DNA of 40,617 nucleotides from Opitutia bacterium (GCA_025363695.1 JANYDI010000148.1:1-40617), one strand, 5' to 3'. Numbered from the stretch's first letter, positions 26,711 to 34,695 are shown. Program-made: numbers and translations. The notes: a model not told the origin generated them from the sequence alone.

Positions 26711-27036
26711 AAGGGGCGCTTGCGCCCCTTGGATCCCCTACCGATAGGCGATTTTTAAAAATGCGATGCATTTTATAAAAATCGCCTATCGGGAAGGGTG
26801 ATACAAGGCCTCTCCAGATCCCTTCGGGATCGAATCTAAGTAATTTAACTATTCATTGAAACCGCAAAATGAGAGCCCTACAGGGGCGATTCATTAAATA
26901 AAAAGCGTTCGATCGCAAAGCGATCAGGATGGGCCTTAGTATATGCTTCCCGATGGGCAATTTTCCTAAAATGCGCTTGCGCATTTTAGAAAATTGCCCA
27001 TCGGAAAGGGGATCCTAAGGGGAGCAAGCTCCCCTT
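26711..27036. repeat. Composite palindrome copy R1 (prfB / TPR gene)
   Basis: This fills the gap between two convergent genes, 4 nt from each stop. Modules left to right: A AAGGGGCGCTTGCGCCCCTT (26711-26730); GGATCCCC; B, a 52-bp palindrome with stem CCGATAGGCGATTTTT / AAAAATCGCCTATCGG (26741-26792); C GATCCCTTCGGGATC (26817-26831); a middle section with GAGCCCTACAGGGGCGA (26873-26889); C' GATCGCAAAGCGATC (26911-26925); B', a 55-bp palindrome with stem CCGATGGGCAATTTTC and its complement (26950-27004); GGGGATCC; A' AAGGGGAGCAAGCTCCCCTT (27017-27036). Outer modules are in inverted order, so the whole is a nested palindrome. Confidence 0.9.
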
Positions 27037-27040
27037 AGCC

Positions 27041-27385
27041 CTAACTCATCAGCGATTGAAATTCGGGGGTCCCGTGGAGCGGTTTAAGGTCTGAGTCCTT
27101 GCGCATCCACTGAAAATCGGAATAGCCCAAAGACACAGCCAGAGTCAGAGCGCCCAGAGCCCCTTTTTTATCACCGGACAAAGAAAGGCTGCAAGCGAGG
27201 TTATAAAAAGCGGTAGGACACTTGGGTTTAAGGGTGACCAAATGACGGTCCAGCGCAAGGCCTTCTGCTATGCGGCCTGCTTGAGTATAGCGCTGGGCCA
27301 GGGCTTCCAGGGCCTCGATGTAGTCGGGATACCGACGCACAATGCCCTCTAGGAGCCCAATTTCAAAACTGTACTGCGCAGCCAT
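27041..27385 (-). CDS. Small tetratricopeptide repeat protein
   Basis: The 114-residue product consists almost entirely of helical TPR units: YPDYIEALEALAQRYTQAGR, then TAFYNLACSLSLSGDKKGAL. A closing segment, AVSLGYSDFQWMRKDSDLKP, follows and resembles the capping of bacterial TPR proteins that end in DPDLxPLRxxPxF. No signal peptide or membrane segment is seen, so it is probably cytoplasmic and binds a protein partner. The partner cannot be told from sequence. It is divergent from priA (73-bp spacer), which may imply a shared regulatory region but not a shared function. Confidence 0.8.
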   Translation of the reverse strand: MAAQYSFEIGLLEGIVRRYPDYIEALEALAQRYTQAGRIAEGLALDRHLVTLKPKCPTAFYNLACSLSLSGDKKGALGALTLAVSLGYSDFQWMRKDSDLKPLHGTPEFQSLMS

Positions 27386-27458
27386 GGTGACGATTTTTTC
27401 ACTTTTTCCTTGGTAACGGGGTCTATATTCACTTAATCTATGGACGCTTATTTTGTCA

Positions 27459-29660
27459 ATGCCATTAAATTACCATGCAGAAATACTTACGTTATCCGGG
27501 CCCGATAAGGCGCTGCACTACAGCATTCCCGAAAAGCTCCTAGTAAAAAAAGGGTCTCTGGTTTGGGTGCCCTTGCAAGGACGCAAGACGCTGGGCCTCG
27601 TGCTGGCCTGCAAAACAGAAGGCCTGCCCTATGCGCTTAAGCCGATTTTGGCCCTCGTTTATGAAGCTCCCGTTCTGACCGAAGACCTCATTGAGCTGCT
27701 GCTGTGGATGCGTAGTTATTATGCCGTTACGGCTGAGGGCCTGCTGCAAACCTTTTTGCCCGCGGTTGTGCGCAAAGGCTTTGCGATGCAAACCGAAACC
27801 ACTTTTGCTTTATTGGCCAGCCCTGCAGACTTTGAGGGCTTTGAACGCCGGGCCCCCAAGCAGGTAGCTTTATGCCGTTTATTACAGGAAAAAGGTCCTT
27901 TGGGCCAAAAAATACTTATTAACAAAAATGGTATTTCCCTTGAATCCCTCCGAGGCGCTGCTCAAAAGGGCTGGATAAGCTCTGAAAAAAACCGCCTCGA
28001 ACGCCGTTTGCAACCTGCTAGCCTCGAAGCCCCTGCGGCGCCTTGCACGCTCAACGACGAACAAGCTCAGGCGCTCGCGTTGATAGAAAGCCACTTAGGT
28101 CATTTTAAACCCATTTTACTCGACGGCATCACGGGCTCAGGCAAGACGGAAGTGTATCTAAGGGCGATGGCTCTTGTCCTGAAACAAGGAGGACAGGTGC
28201 TGTACTTAGTCCCCGAGCTTTCCCTAACGCCCCAAATTTATGGCCGCTTGCATAACCGTTTTGCAGACGCTGCCTTAGCGCTCTGGCATCACCAACTCTC
28301 GGACGGCGAACGCCTCGACACCCATCAGGCGATTGCCCGAGGCGCCGTCAACATCGTGCTGGGCGCCCGCTCGGCCGTGTTTGTTCCTTTGCCCAAACTA
28401 CAGCTGATCATTGTAGACGAAGAGCACGAGCCCAGCTACAAACAGGAGGACAACCCGCGCTACCACGGCCGAGATGTTGCCATATATCGGTCAAAATGCC
28501 TGAACATTCCCTGTATTTTGGGCTCTGCTACGCCTAGCACGGAATCCTTTTTAAATGCTCAGCAAGGCCGTTACGCCCACGCCATTCTTTCCAAGCGCGC
28601 CAAGGCCGAGAGCCTCCCCAAGCTCCACATGGTCGATATGCGCCTAGAAATGAGCAAAACCGGCCTGCCCAGCGGCCCCCTTTCGCGCCTATTGCTCGAT
28701 AAACTCCAAGAACGCCTCGACAGCGGCCAACAAAGCCTACTGTTTATCAACCGTCGCGGTTACAGCCGCAGCTGCCTATGCCCCGCTTGTGGATTTAAGG
28801 CGCTATGTCCCGCTTGTTCCTTAGCGCTGACCTATCATCGCCATGACGAACGCTTGCGTTGCCATTTATGCCAGTACGCGATCGCTGCTTTTCAACGCTG
28901 CCCACAATGCCAATCCCCCAAAATCGCCTGGAAAGGCCTAGGCACCCAGCGCCTCGAAGCCATCCTGCAACGTTGCTTCCCCAAGGCCCGCGTGGTTCGC
29001 GTTGATGCCGATACCATGCAGGGAAAGGAGAGTATCGTTAAATGCCTATCAGCCCTAGCCCAAGGCCACATCGACATCCTGGTAGGCACGCAAATCCTGG
29101 CCAAAGGGCTGGACTTCCCCAAAGTGACGCTCGTGGGGCTCATCGATGCTGATATGGCCTTCAACATGCCGGACTTCCGAGCCCAAGAGCGCGGGTTCCA
29201 GCTCCTCATGCAGGTTTCCGGCCGTTCGGGTCGTGGAGACACCCCGGGTGAAGTTGTCATCCAGAGCTTCGACCCTCAAAACGCTCTCTTTACCTGGGCC
29301 AAGCAAGGCGACACCCACGGCTTCCTACACGCTGAACTCGCCCAACGCAAGGAATTGGGCTACCCACCCTATCGCCGGCTCATCCGGCACCTCTTTTTGG
29401 GCCCCGATCTAGAAGCCCTCATCACCTGGACGCAAACCTGGGCTAGCCTCCTCAAAAAGCATCCGCTGCCTGCCTGTGAAATCCTCGGGCCCGCTCCAGC
29501 AGCGCTCGAAAAATGCAAACACCTCTATCGGTACCACTTCTGGTACTTCACCCCAAGCATCTCCGCCCTCCTGCCCGCACTCCTAGCCCTACGCAGTCAG
29601 CACCCAAGCCCCAAGACCATCGAAGACCGCCTGGATGTGGACCCCGTGCAGGTAATGTAA
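27459..29660 (+). CDS. priA: Primosomal replication restart helicase PriA
   Basis: PriA recognises stalled replication forks and reloads the replisome. The start at ATG 27459 gives 733 residues; an in-frame TTG two codons earlier is less likely. The N-terminal fork-binding domain is followed by Walker A GITGSGKTEVYLRA (about residues 223-236) and the DEEH box in VDEEHEPSYKQED (about 319-331). The zinc-binding region with CPACGFKALCPAC and CHLCQY...CPQC lies at about 440-485. Helicase motifs VGTQILAKGLDFP and QVSGRSGRGD complete the motor. A TATATT at 27424-27429 could be its -10. A repeat composite starts 4 nt after the stop. Confidence 0.97.
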   Translation: MPLNYHAEILTLSGPDKALHYSIPEKLLVKKGSLVWVPLQGRKTLGLVLACKTEGLPYALKPILALVYEAPVLTEDLIELLLWMRSYYAVTAEGLLQTFLPAVVRKGFAMQTETTFALLASPADFEGFERRAPKQVALCRLLQEKGPLGQKILINKNGISLESLRGAAQKGWISSEKNRLERRLQPASLEAPAAPCTLNDEQAQALALIESHLGHFKPILLDGITGSGKTEVYLRAMALVLKQGGQVLYLVPELSLTPQIYGRLHNRFADAALALWHHQLSDGERLDTHQAIARGAVNIVLGARSAVFVPLPKLQLIIVDEEHEPSYKQEDNPRYHGRDVAIYRSKCLNIPCILGSATPSTESFLNAQQGRYAHAILSKRAKAESLPKLHMVDMRLEMSKTGLPSGPLSRLLLDKLQERLDSGQQSLLFINRRGYSRSCLCPACGFKALCPACSLALTYHRHDERLRCHLCQYAIAAFQRCPQCQSPKIAWKGLGTQRLEAILQRCFPKARVVRVDADTMQGKESIVKCLSALAQGHIDILVGTQILAKGLDFPKVTLVGLIDADMAFNMPDFRAQERGFQLLMQVSGRSGRGDTPGEVVIQSFDPQNALFTWAKQGDTHGFLHAELAQRKELGYPPYRRLIRHLFLGPDLEALITWTQTWASLLKKHPLPACEILGPAPAALEKCKHLYRYHFWYFTPSISALLPALLALRSQHPSPKTIEDRLDVDPVQVM

Positions 29661-29664
29661 GACT

Positions 29665-30168
29665 AAGGGGCGCTTGCGCCCCTTAGGATCCCCTACAGGT
29701 AGCGATTTTATAAAATGCGATGCATTTTAATAAAATCGCTACCTGGAAGGGCATACTAAGGCCTCCCAGATCCCTTCGGGATCGAAAATACTATTAACAA
29801 CAGTCCACACTTAAGGAGGCCTGAAAGACCGGCAGATGATAGCCCAGGGCGTAAGCCCTGGGTTTACGGCAAGAAATAAATTGGAGCCCTGTAAGGGCGG
29901 CACTCAGAACGTGAATGGGAGTGTCGCCCCTGTAGGGCTCAAAAATTTTTCTACCATGACCCAGGGCTCACGCCCTGGGCTATCATCTGCCGGCCCTTCA
30001 GGCCTCCTTAAGTGTGGTTTAATGAATGACTCATATGCTTATACTCGATCGCTTCGCGATCTGTGGGGCTCCTTGTATAGCCTATCCCGATAGCGATTTT
30101 CCTAAAATGCGCTAGCATTTTAGAAAATCGCTATCGGACAGGGGATCCAAGGGGCGCGAGCGCCCCTT
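29665..30168. repeat. Composite palindrome copy R2 (priA / rpmA)
   Basis: This lies between convergent genes. A AAGGGGCGCTTGCGCCCCTT (29665-29684); B stem CAGGTAGCGATTTTAT with complement (29696-29745); C GATCCCTTCGGGATC (29769-29783); a 213-bp nested palindrome inserted in the middle (listed separately); C' GATCGCTTCGCGATC (30047-30061); B' stem CCGATAGCGATTTTC with complement (30087-30137); A' AAGGGGCGCGAGCGCCCCTT (30149-30168). B and B' are of different stem types, CAGGTAGCG and CCGATAGCG. About 55 nt separate A' from the rpmA stop. Confidence 0.9.
29805..30017. repeat. 213-bp palindrome nested in R2
   Basis: Two 59-bp arms (29805-29863 and 29959-30017) are inverted copies with 56 of 59 positions matching. 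They begin with CCACACTTAAGGAGGCCTGA, and each arm holds its own hairpin CCCAGGGC / GCCCTGGG. Between them, a second 22-bp inverted pair (29884-29905 and 29919-29940) starting GAGCCCTGTAAGGGCGGCAC surrounds a 13-nt loop. All three arm mismatches would be G-U pairs in a minus-strand transcript. No ORF or transposase is associated. Confidence 0.9.
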
Positions 30169-30223
30169 GGCCCTTTCCCTTCCATGACGCCGTCCCAACC
30201 CCGAACGCCACCCTAAACCACCC

Positions 30224-30472
30224 CTAAACTACTACCGTGACCATGCGCCTGCCCCTTCTGACTCCAAACGCCACCACGCCGTCCTCCAGCGCAAAAAGCG
30301 TGTGGTCGCGGCCTATCCCAACGTTGGTGCTGGGATGAAAACGCGTACCGCGCTGGCGTACAATGATGTTGCCGGCACGCACCACTTGCCCGCCAAATTT
30401 CTTAACACCCAAATACTTTGGGTTACTGTCCCGACCATTGCGGGAGGTTCCTTGTCCTTTTTTAGTTGCCAT
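30224..30472 (-). CDS. rpmA: 50S ribosomal protein L27
   Basis: L27 reaches into the peptidyl transferase centre with its N-terminus. The 82-residue product begins MATKKGQGTSRNGRDSNPKY and has FGGQVVRAGNIIVRQRGTRF. HPSTNVGIGRDHTLFALEDG follows, the standard L27 sequence. It lacks the cleavable N-terminal extension of Firmicutes L27. It follows rplU on the same strand, separated by 219 nt that contain a strongly structured element. Confidence 0.97.
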   Translation of the reverse strand: MATKKGQGTSRNGRDSNPKYLGVKKFGGQVVRAGNIIVRQRGTRFHPSTNVGIGRDHTLFALEDGVVAFGVRRGRRMVTVVV

Positions 30473-30569
30473 GATAGGTAATAAATAAAATAAATGCTCT
30501 ACTCCAGACTTTTTTTCTCAAACTGTAGATTTTTGGAGCCCGTATTGCTGGAGATACCAAACGCGGCCG

Positions 30570-30697
30570 GCGTAGGCGCGTTTTTAAGAGCCTAGTTCTA
30601 GGCGCCTCGGAGCGCAAGACCCTGAGCGTATCCTATATACGTGATGGGTCTGAGCACCGCGGCAACAACGAAATAGGCCGTAAAAACGCGCCTACGC
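30570..30697 (-). ncRNA. Structured element between rplU and rpmA
   Basis: A perfect 17-bp inverted repeat, GCGTAGGCGCGTTTTTA (30570-30586) and TAAAAACGCGCCTACGC (30681-30697), closes a 128-nt region. Inside are a hairpin GCCTAG-TT-CTAGGC (30590-30603) and a second one with AGACCC (30617-30622) / GGGTCT (30646-30651), which encloses CGTAT / ATACG (30627-30631, 30637-30641). The right arm overlaps the last two codons and stop of rplU. In the rplU-rpmA mRNA this would fold as a multibranch structure. It could be an intercistronic regulatory or processing element or a decayed mobile palindrome. I do not recognise a known RNA family. Confidence 0.5.
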
Positions 30698-31006
30698 AAC
30701 AATGGATTCGACCTGGATGACGGAAAGCTCCTGCCTATGCCCCTTGCGGCGCTTATAGCCCTTACGGCGCTTTTTCTTGAAGACGACAATCTTTTCGCCG
30801 CGCTTGTGCTCTAAAATCTTTACGGTTACTTGAGCTCCGGGAACGTAGGGCGTACCGATCCTAAACTGACCTTCTTGACTGACGCCAATGACGTCATTTA
30901 TTATTACATTACTACCGCTTTCGTAGTCGCTATAGCGATTAACAAAGAGGATGTCGCCCTCCTCAACGGTAAACTGCCTTCCTTGCATTTTGATGATGGC
31001 TTTCAT
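30692..31006 (-). CDS. rplU: 50S ribosomal protein L21
   Basis: L21 binds 23S rRNA domain I. The 104-residue product begins MKAIIKMQGRQFTVEEGDIL. It carries the conserved basic C-terminal region HKRGEKIVVFKKKRRKGYKR, then RKGHRQELSVIQVESI, close to the family pattern KKRRRKNYRRKQGHRQ. Length is normal. It is the first gene of the rplU-rpmA pair and is divergent from rsmG with a 95-bp spacer that has no composite palindrome. A GCTTGCT motif lies upstream (31042-31049). Confidence 0.97.
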   Translation of the reverse strand: MKAIIKMQGRQFTVEEGDILFVNRYSDYESGSNVIINDVIGVSQEGQFRIGTPYVPGAQVTVKILEHKRGEKIVVFKKKRRKGYKRRKGHRQELSVIQVESIVA

Positions 31007-31101
31007 AAAGAGAGAGGATGCAAATAGCTTTCAGCATTTTTAGCAAGCTTTTTCTCTTTTTTTATCGTCTTAAACGTAATTTTCTCTTTATTTTAGACAT
31101 C

Positions 31102-31734
31102 ATGTCACGCCTTCCCTTCTATTTTCCTGAGTTTACCCCAGCTCAATTAGAGCGTTTTTCAGCTTGGGCCAGCTTGCTCAAGCACTGGAACACGCAGCTT
31201 AACCTCATCTCCCGCAAGGACATAGACAACCTAGAAGCCCAGCACCTGCTTCCCTGCTTGGGTTATTTAAAGCTTAAATGCATTGAGCCTTCGATGACGC
31301 TCCTAGACCTTGGGACCGGCGGCGGCCTCCCGGGAATCCCCTTGGCCATCGCCCTTCCGGAGGTCCATTTTATCCTGGTAGACAGTGTGGCCAAAAAAAC
31401 ACGGGCCCTTGAGGCCATCTGTAAGGACCTCAAGCTCGACAACGTAAGCGTTATTTGCAGCCGCGCTGAAGACCTCAAAGCCCAAGCTGACTTCGTCATC
31501 GGCCGGGCCGTGGCCCCCTTTGAAAAACTCATTCCCTGGAGCCGCCCCCTGTTGCGTAAAAAATCCGCACAAGGCCGCTTGGCTCCAGGCCTTCTTTATA
31601 TGAAGGGGACCCATTACGCCCAAGAACTCGCGGGCCTTGACATCCAGGCCTGGCAGGCCTGGCCTCTAGAAAGCCTCCTAAGCGGCGTTACAGGAGCCAT
31701 CGACAAATATATTATCTATGTTTCCTTGACTTAA
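31102..31734 (+). CDS. rsmG: 16S rRNA m7G527 methyltransferase RsmG (GidB)
   Basis: RsmG methylates N7 of G527 in 16S rRNA using S-adenosylmethionine. The open frame begins at 31018, but the first 28 residues are a Phe/Leu/Lys-rich stretch read from AT-rich leader. ATG 31102 (MSRLPFYFPEFTPAQLERFS) gives 210 residues, the usual length. The SAM-binding motif is TLLDLGTGGGLPGIPLAIAL, and NTQLNLISRKDI before it is conserved in RsmG. It is followed by fmt with a 32-nt gap on the same strand. Confidence 0.94.
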   Translation: MSRLPFYFPEFTPAQLERFSAWASLLKHWNTQLNLISRKDIDNLEAQHLLPCLGYLKLKCIEPSMTLLDLGTGGGLPGIPLAIALPEVHFILVDSVAKKTRALEAICKDLKLDNVSVICSRAEDLKAQADFVIGRAVAPFEKLIPWSRPLLRKKSAQGRLAPGLLYMKGTHYAQELAGLDIQAWQAWPLESLLSGVTGAIDKYIIYVSLT

Positions 31735-31766
31735 TAAGCACATTGTGACACTTCTTTTGGTAAAAT

Positions 31767-32747
31767 ATGAAAGCTAAAATCATTTTCCTGGGTTCTGACC
31801 CCATTGCCCTACCCCTCCTGGACGCCCTCGCCCAAAGCCCTGCCCAGCTCCTAGGTGTTTTTACCCAGCCGGACAGACCCCATGGGCGTGGGCAAAAATG
31901 CAGCCCTGGAGAGATTAAAACCTGGGCCATGGGCAGAAATCTGCCCATTTTTCAGCCAGAAAAAAAACCTGGCAAAGACGAAATTGCCTGGATTTACAAA
32001 AATCAAATCGACCTAGCCATCGTCCTGGCCTACGGACACCTCCTCACGCAGGCATTTTTGGATGCCCCCCGACACGGCGTGATCAACGTACACGCCTCCC
32101 TGCTCCCCGCTTACCGAGGCCCATCACCCATCGAAACAGCCGTAGCTATGGGAGAAAACCAAACAGGGCTATCCCTCATGCGCCTAGTCCTCAAGATGGA
32201 CGCCGGCCCCGTCATGGCTCAAACAACCCTCCCCATTCACCCCGAAGATACGTCTGCGCAGGTCCGTCAACGCATGGCCGTGGCCGCTCCGCAGCTGGTC
32301 CTTGAGGCGCTAAGGCCCATTTTGAGCAATAATGCCGTTTTTATCGAACAAGACCACGCCCAAGCCACCTATTGCCGCATGCTAACCCGTGCCGATGGCG
32401 CCATCGACTGGAACCTATCCGCCCAGACCCTCGATGCCCGTATCCGCGGATTCACCCCATGGCCAGGCGCCTATACCTATACCTCAGAAGGCCTTATGCT
32501 CAAAATCGGTAGCGCCCAAGACCTCGAAGCCCCCTGCAATGCCGCCCCAGGAACCCTCCTAGCTGCCAGCGATACAGGCCTTTACGTGGCCACAGCCCAG
32601 GGAACCCTCTGCCTAAAAAACCTTCAACGCCCAGGCGCCAAAATGCTCCCCGCTGGCCTCTTTCTAAGAGGGTTTCCCATGCGCATAGGTAGCGTTTTCG
32701 GAGGAAGTCATCTGGCCGAACAAGCACCCCTGAGTGTTAAAGGGTAA
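31767..32747 (+). CDS. fmt: Methionyl-tRNA formyltransferase
   Basis: Fmt formylates initiator Met-tRNA using 10-formyltetrahydrofolate. The 326-residue product has the N-terminal Rossmann-like catalytic domain with FLGSDPIALPLLDAL, the catalytic-loop region GVINVHASLLPAYRGPSPIE (Asn, His and the SLLPxxRG motif) and the later Asp in MDAGPVMAQ. A C-terminal tRNA-binding domain with IRGFTPWPGAYT follows. SLLPAYRGPSPI varies slightly from the SLLPRWRGAAPI of Escherichia coli. It probably shares a transcript with rsmG. No def gene is adjacent in the window. Confidence 0.96.
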   Translation: MKAKIIFLGSDPIALPLLDALAQSPAQLLGVFTQPDRPHGRGQKCSPGEIKTWAMGRNLPIFQPEKKPGKDEIAWIYKNQIDLAIVLAYGHLLTQAFLDAPRHGVINVHASLLPAYRGPSPIETAVAMGENQTGLSLMRLVLKMDAGPVMAQTTLPIHPEDTSAQVRQRMAVAAPQLVLEALRPILSNNAVFIEQDHAQATYCRMLTRADGAIDWNLSAQTLDARIRGFTPWPGAYTYTSEGLMLKIGSAQDLEAPCNAAPGTLLAASDTGLYVATAQGTLCLKNLQRPGAKMLPAGLFLRGFPMRIGSVFGGSHLAEQAPLSVKG

Positions 32748-32774
32748 AGGGCCAAGAGTAAAAGGTAAAAGGCC

Positions 32775-33107
32775 AAGGGGCGCTTGCGCCCCTTAGGATC
32801 CCCTTTCCGATAGCGATTTTCTAAAATGCGCAAGCGCATTTTGGGAAAATCGCTATCGGGAAGAAAATACTAAGACCTCCCCGGATTCCTTCGGAATCGA
32901 GGTAACCTAAGAAATATAACTATTTATTTGAACCACAAAATGAGAGCCCCCTGACATGTGGTTTTAATAATTCAAAAAATACTCCCGGATCGCTTCGCGA
33001 TCTGTGGGGGCCTTAGTATATTCTACCAGGTAGCGATTTTATTAAAATGCATCGCATTTTATAAAATCGCTACCTGTAGGGGATCCTAAGGGGCATAAAT
33101 GCCCCTT
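32775..33107. repeat. Composite palindrome copy R3 (after fmt)
   Basis: A AAGGGGCGCTTGCGCCCCTT (32775-32794); B stem CCGATAGCGATTTTC with complement (32807-32859); C GATTCCTTCGGAATC (32884-32898), a compensated variant that keeps the stem but loses both GATC sites; a middle section with AACCACA / TGTGGTT (near 32931 and 32956); C' GATCGCTTCGCGATC (32988-33002); B' stem CAGGTAGCGATTTTAT with complement (33027-33076); A' AAGGGGCATAAATGCCCCTT (33088-33107), whose stem triplet CAT/ATG replaces CGC/GCG. Confidence 0.9.
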
Positions 33108-33419
33108 GGCCCTTTCACTGAAATACTTTTCCTCGGGCCTAAAAAAAATAAACCCGAGAACCCATGTTGTGAACCACGGACTCTCGGGCATAACGTGAAC
33201 CTAACTGGGCGCCGTATGAACCTTATAAAACAGACTCTACAGCTCCGCAAGGGCGATTCCCGACTTGATACCTAATTCAATTTACTAAAACCTACCCCAC
33301 CACGAAAACATAAATTTCCTTAAAAAGCAAGCTTTTTTTAAAAATAGTTAAAAATAAGGTTCAAATTTTAAATGAATTTATTATTAAATTTAAAAATATT
33401 ATAATATATCTTTGAAACT
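33108..33419. other. Gap after R3: second repeat module and AT-rich tail
   Basis: CTCGGG / CCCGAG near 33133-33158 and CCCGAGAAC (33153-33161) / ACTCTCGGG (33180-33188) are alternative hairpins. An AGCTCCGCAAGGGCGATTCC segment at 33241-33260 runs on to GACTTGATAC (33262-33271). The same two pieces in the same order occur inverted at 40160-40281. The last 120 bp before the kinase stop are extremely AT-rich, with AAAAAGC / GCTTTTT (33323-33340) acting as a possible terminator of the kinase unit on the minus strand. No gene is seen. Confidence 0.7.
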
Positions 33420-34355
33420 TCAGCCTGAAACCTTCCCAGCCAAACTACTGATATACTGGGCAAACTTTTCATTCGTAGGGCCATAGTGATCATGATACAA
33501 ATAATCTTCCAGGACGCTCAAAAACTCATAAGCCGTGGCGTAGCGCCTGGATCGTGGACGTTCTAAAACTTTTTGGAGGATTTTTTCTAGCGGGGCATCG
33601 ATGTCGAGGCGCAGAGCTGAAAACTCCGGCAAAGGCAGCTGCAAAATATGGTTGCGCGTCAGCTCACCGCTTTGGGCCTCAAAGCAATTATGGCCCAAAA
33701 GCAACTCTGCAAGGATGATGCCGCATGAAAACAGGTCTGCACGGCCATCGGTGACTTCCTTGCGCGCCTGCTCGGGCGACAGGTACGCATCGTGGCCAGC
33801 AATGACCTCGCCCTCCTTATTATACATGAGGTCCAGGGCCTTGGCGATGCCAAAATCCGTCAGCTTAACATCGCCTTCTAAGGAAATCAGGATGTTTCGC
33901 GGCGTCACATCTCGGTGTACAATCCCCAGACTGCGACCGCAAGGGTCCATTTTACTATGCGCATAGGCAAGCCCTCGGCACACACGCGAAACGATAAATA
34001 CAGCCCATTCGACCGGAACCGGGCGTCCACGCATGCGATGCAGCTCCAAAAATTCCTCCAAATTCATCCCCTGAACATACTCCATGGCCATGAAATACCG
34101 CTCCTGAACAATGCCCAGATGGTAGATTTGCACAATATTGGTATGAATCAGATCCGCAACCAAAAGCGCCTCACCCACAAAATTATCCCTAAACAGCTTA
34201 ATGGCCGAAAACTCTTCTCGAATCAGCTTGATAGCCACGGTTTTTGAAAACCCTTCAGCCCCCAGCTGCTGCGCCTCGTACACAATGCCCATGCCTCCAC
34301 TGGCAATCTCACGCAGCAAACGGTAATTAAAAGCACTGTGAAGCATACTGAGCAT
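33420..34355 (-). CDS. Hanks-type Ser/Thr protein kinase (stand-alone domain)
   Basis: The 311-residue product is a single eukaryotic-like kinase domain without membrane segment or extracellular domain. Visible motifs: Gly-rich loop ASGGMGIVYEA (residues 18-28), catalytic Lys43 in VAIK, helix C Glu62, HRDVTPRN (147-154), DFG (167-169) and YLSPEQARKE as the APE-type motif. The activation segment has GHDAYLSPEQ where GTPxYMSPEQ is common. All catalytic residues are present, so activity is expected. ATG 34355 or the ATG three codons on (34346) may be used. It follows cysS on the same strand but is separated from it by repeat copy R4. Substrates are unknown. Confidence 0.93.
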   Translation of the reverse strand: MLSMLHSAFNYRLLREIASGGMGIVYEAQQLGAEGFSKTVAIKLIREEFSAIKLFRDNFVGEALLVADLIHTNIVQIYHLGIVQERYFMAMEYVQGMNLEEFLELHRMRGRPVPVEWAVFIVSRVCRGLAYAHSKMDPCGRSLGIVHRDVTPRNILISLEGDVKLTDFGIAKALDLMYNKEGEVIAGHDAYLSPEQARKEVTDGRADLFSCGIILAELLLGHNCFEAQSGELTRNHILQLPLPEFSALRLDIDAPLEKILQKVLERPRSRRYATAYEFLSVLEDYLYHDHYGPTNEKFAQYISSLAGKVSG

Positions 34356-34430
34356 AAATGAGAGTTTATCATATATGGAATGTTAAATCAATAGGAAAGT
34401 TCTCGTGTTGGAAGTGGAAAGGAAAGGGCC

Positions 34431-34689
34431 AAGGGGCACAGGTGCCCCTTAGGATCCCCTTTCCGATAGCGATTTTGTGAAATACTGCGTATTTCAGCAA
34501 AATCGCTATCGGGAAGCCTATACTAAGGCCTCCACAGATCCCTTCGGGATCGAAATTAATGTACTCCCGGATCGCTTCGCGATCTGTGGGGGGCTTAGGT
34601 TCTTCTACTAGGTAGCGATTTATTATAAATACGTAGTATTTTAATAAATCGCTACCTGTAGGGGATCCTAAGGGGCGCAAGCGCCCCTT
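34431..34689. repeat. Composite palindrome copy R4 (kinase / cysS)
   Basis: This is the most compact complete copy. A AAGGGGCACAGGTGCCCCTT (34431-34450; stem triplet CAC/GTG); B stem CCGATAGCGATTTTG with complement, inner stem GAAATAC / GTATTTC (34463-34512); C GATCCCTTCGGGATC (34537-34551); C' GATCGCTTCGCGATC (34570-34584); B' stem TAGGTAGCGATTTATT with complement (34609-34658); A' AAGGGGCGCAAGCGCCCCTT (34670-34689). CCACAGATC before C and GATCTGTGG after C' show that the two mini-hairpins are themselves enclosed in an inverted repeat. A' ends 6 nt from the cysS stop. Confidence 0.92.
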
Positions 34690-34695
34690 AGCCCT

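Noticed and set aside
29836..30093. Open frame of 85 codons in the priA-rpmA gap
   Set aside because: It is produced by the GC-rich arms of the nested 213-bp palindrome and has no start signal.
34369..34680. Open frame of 103 codons on the minus strand between the kinase gene and cysS
   Set aside because: It lies almost wholly inside composite R4; its sequence is a readout of the palindromes and it has no family resemblance.
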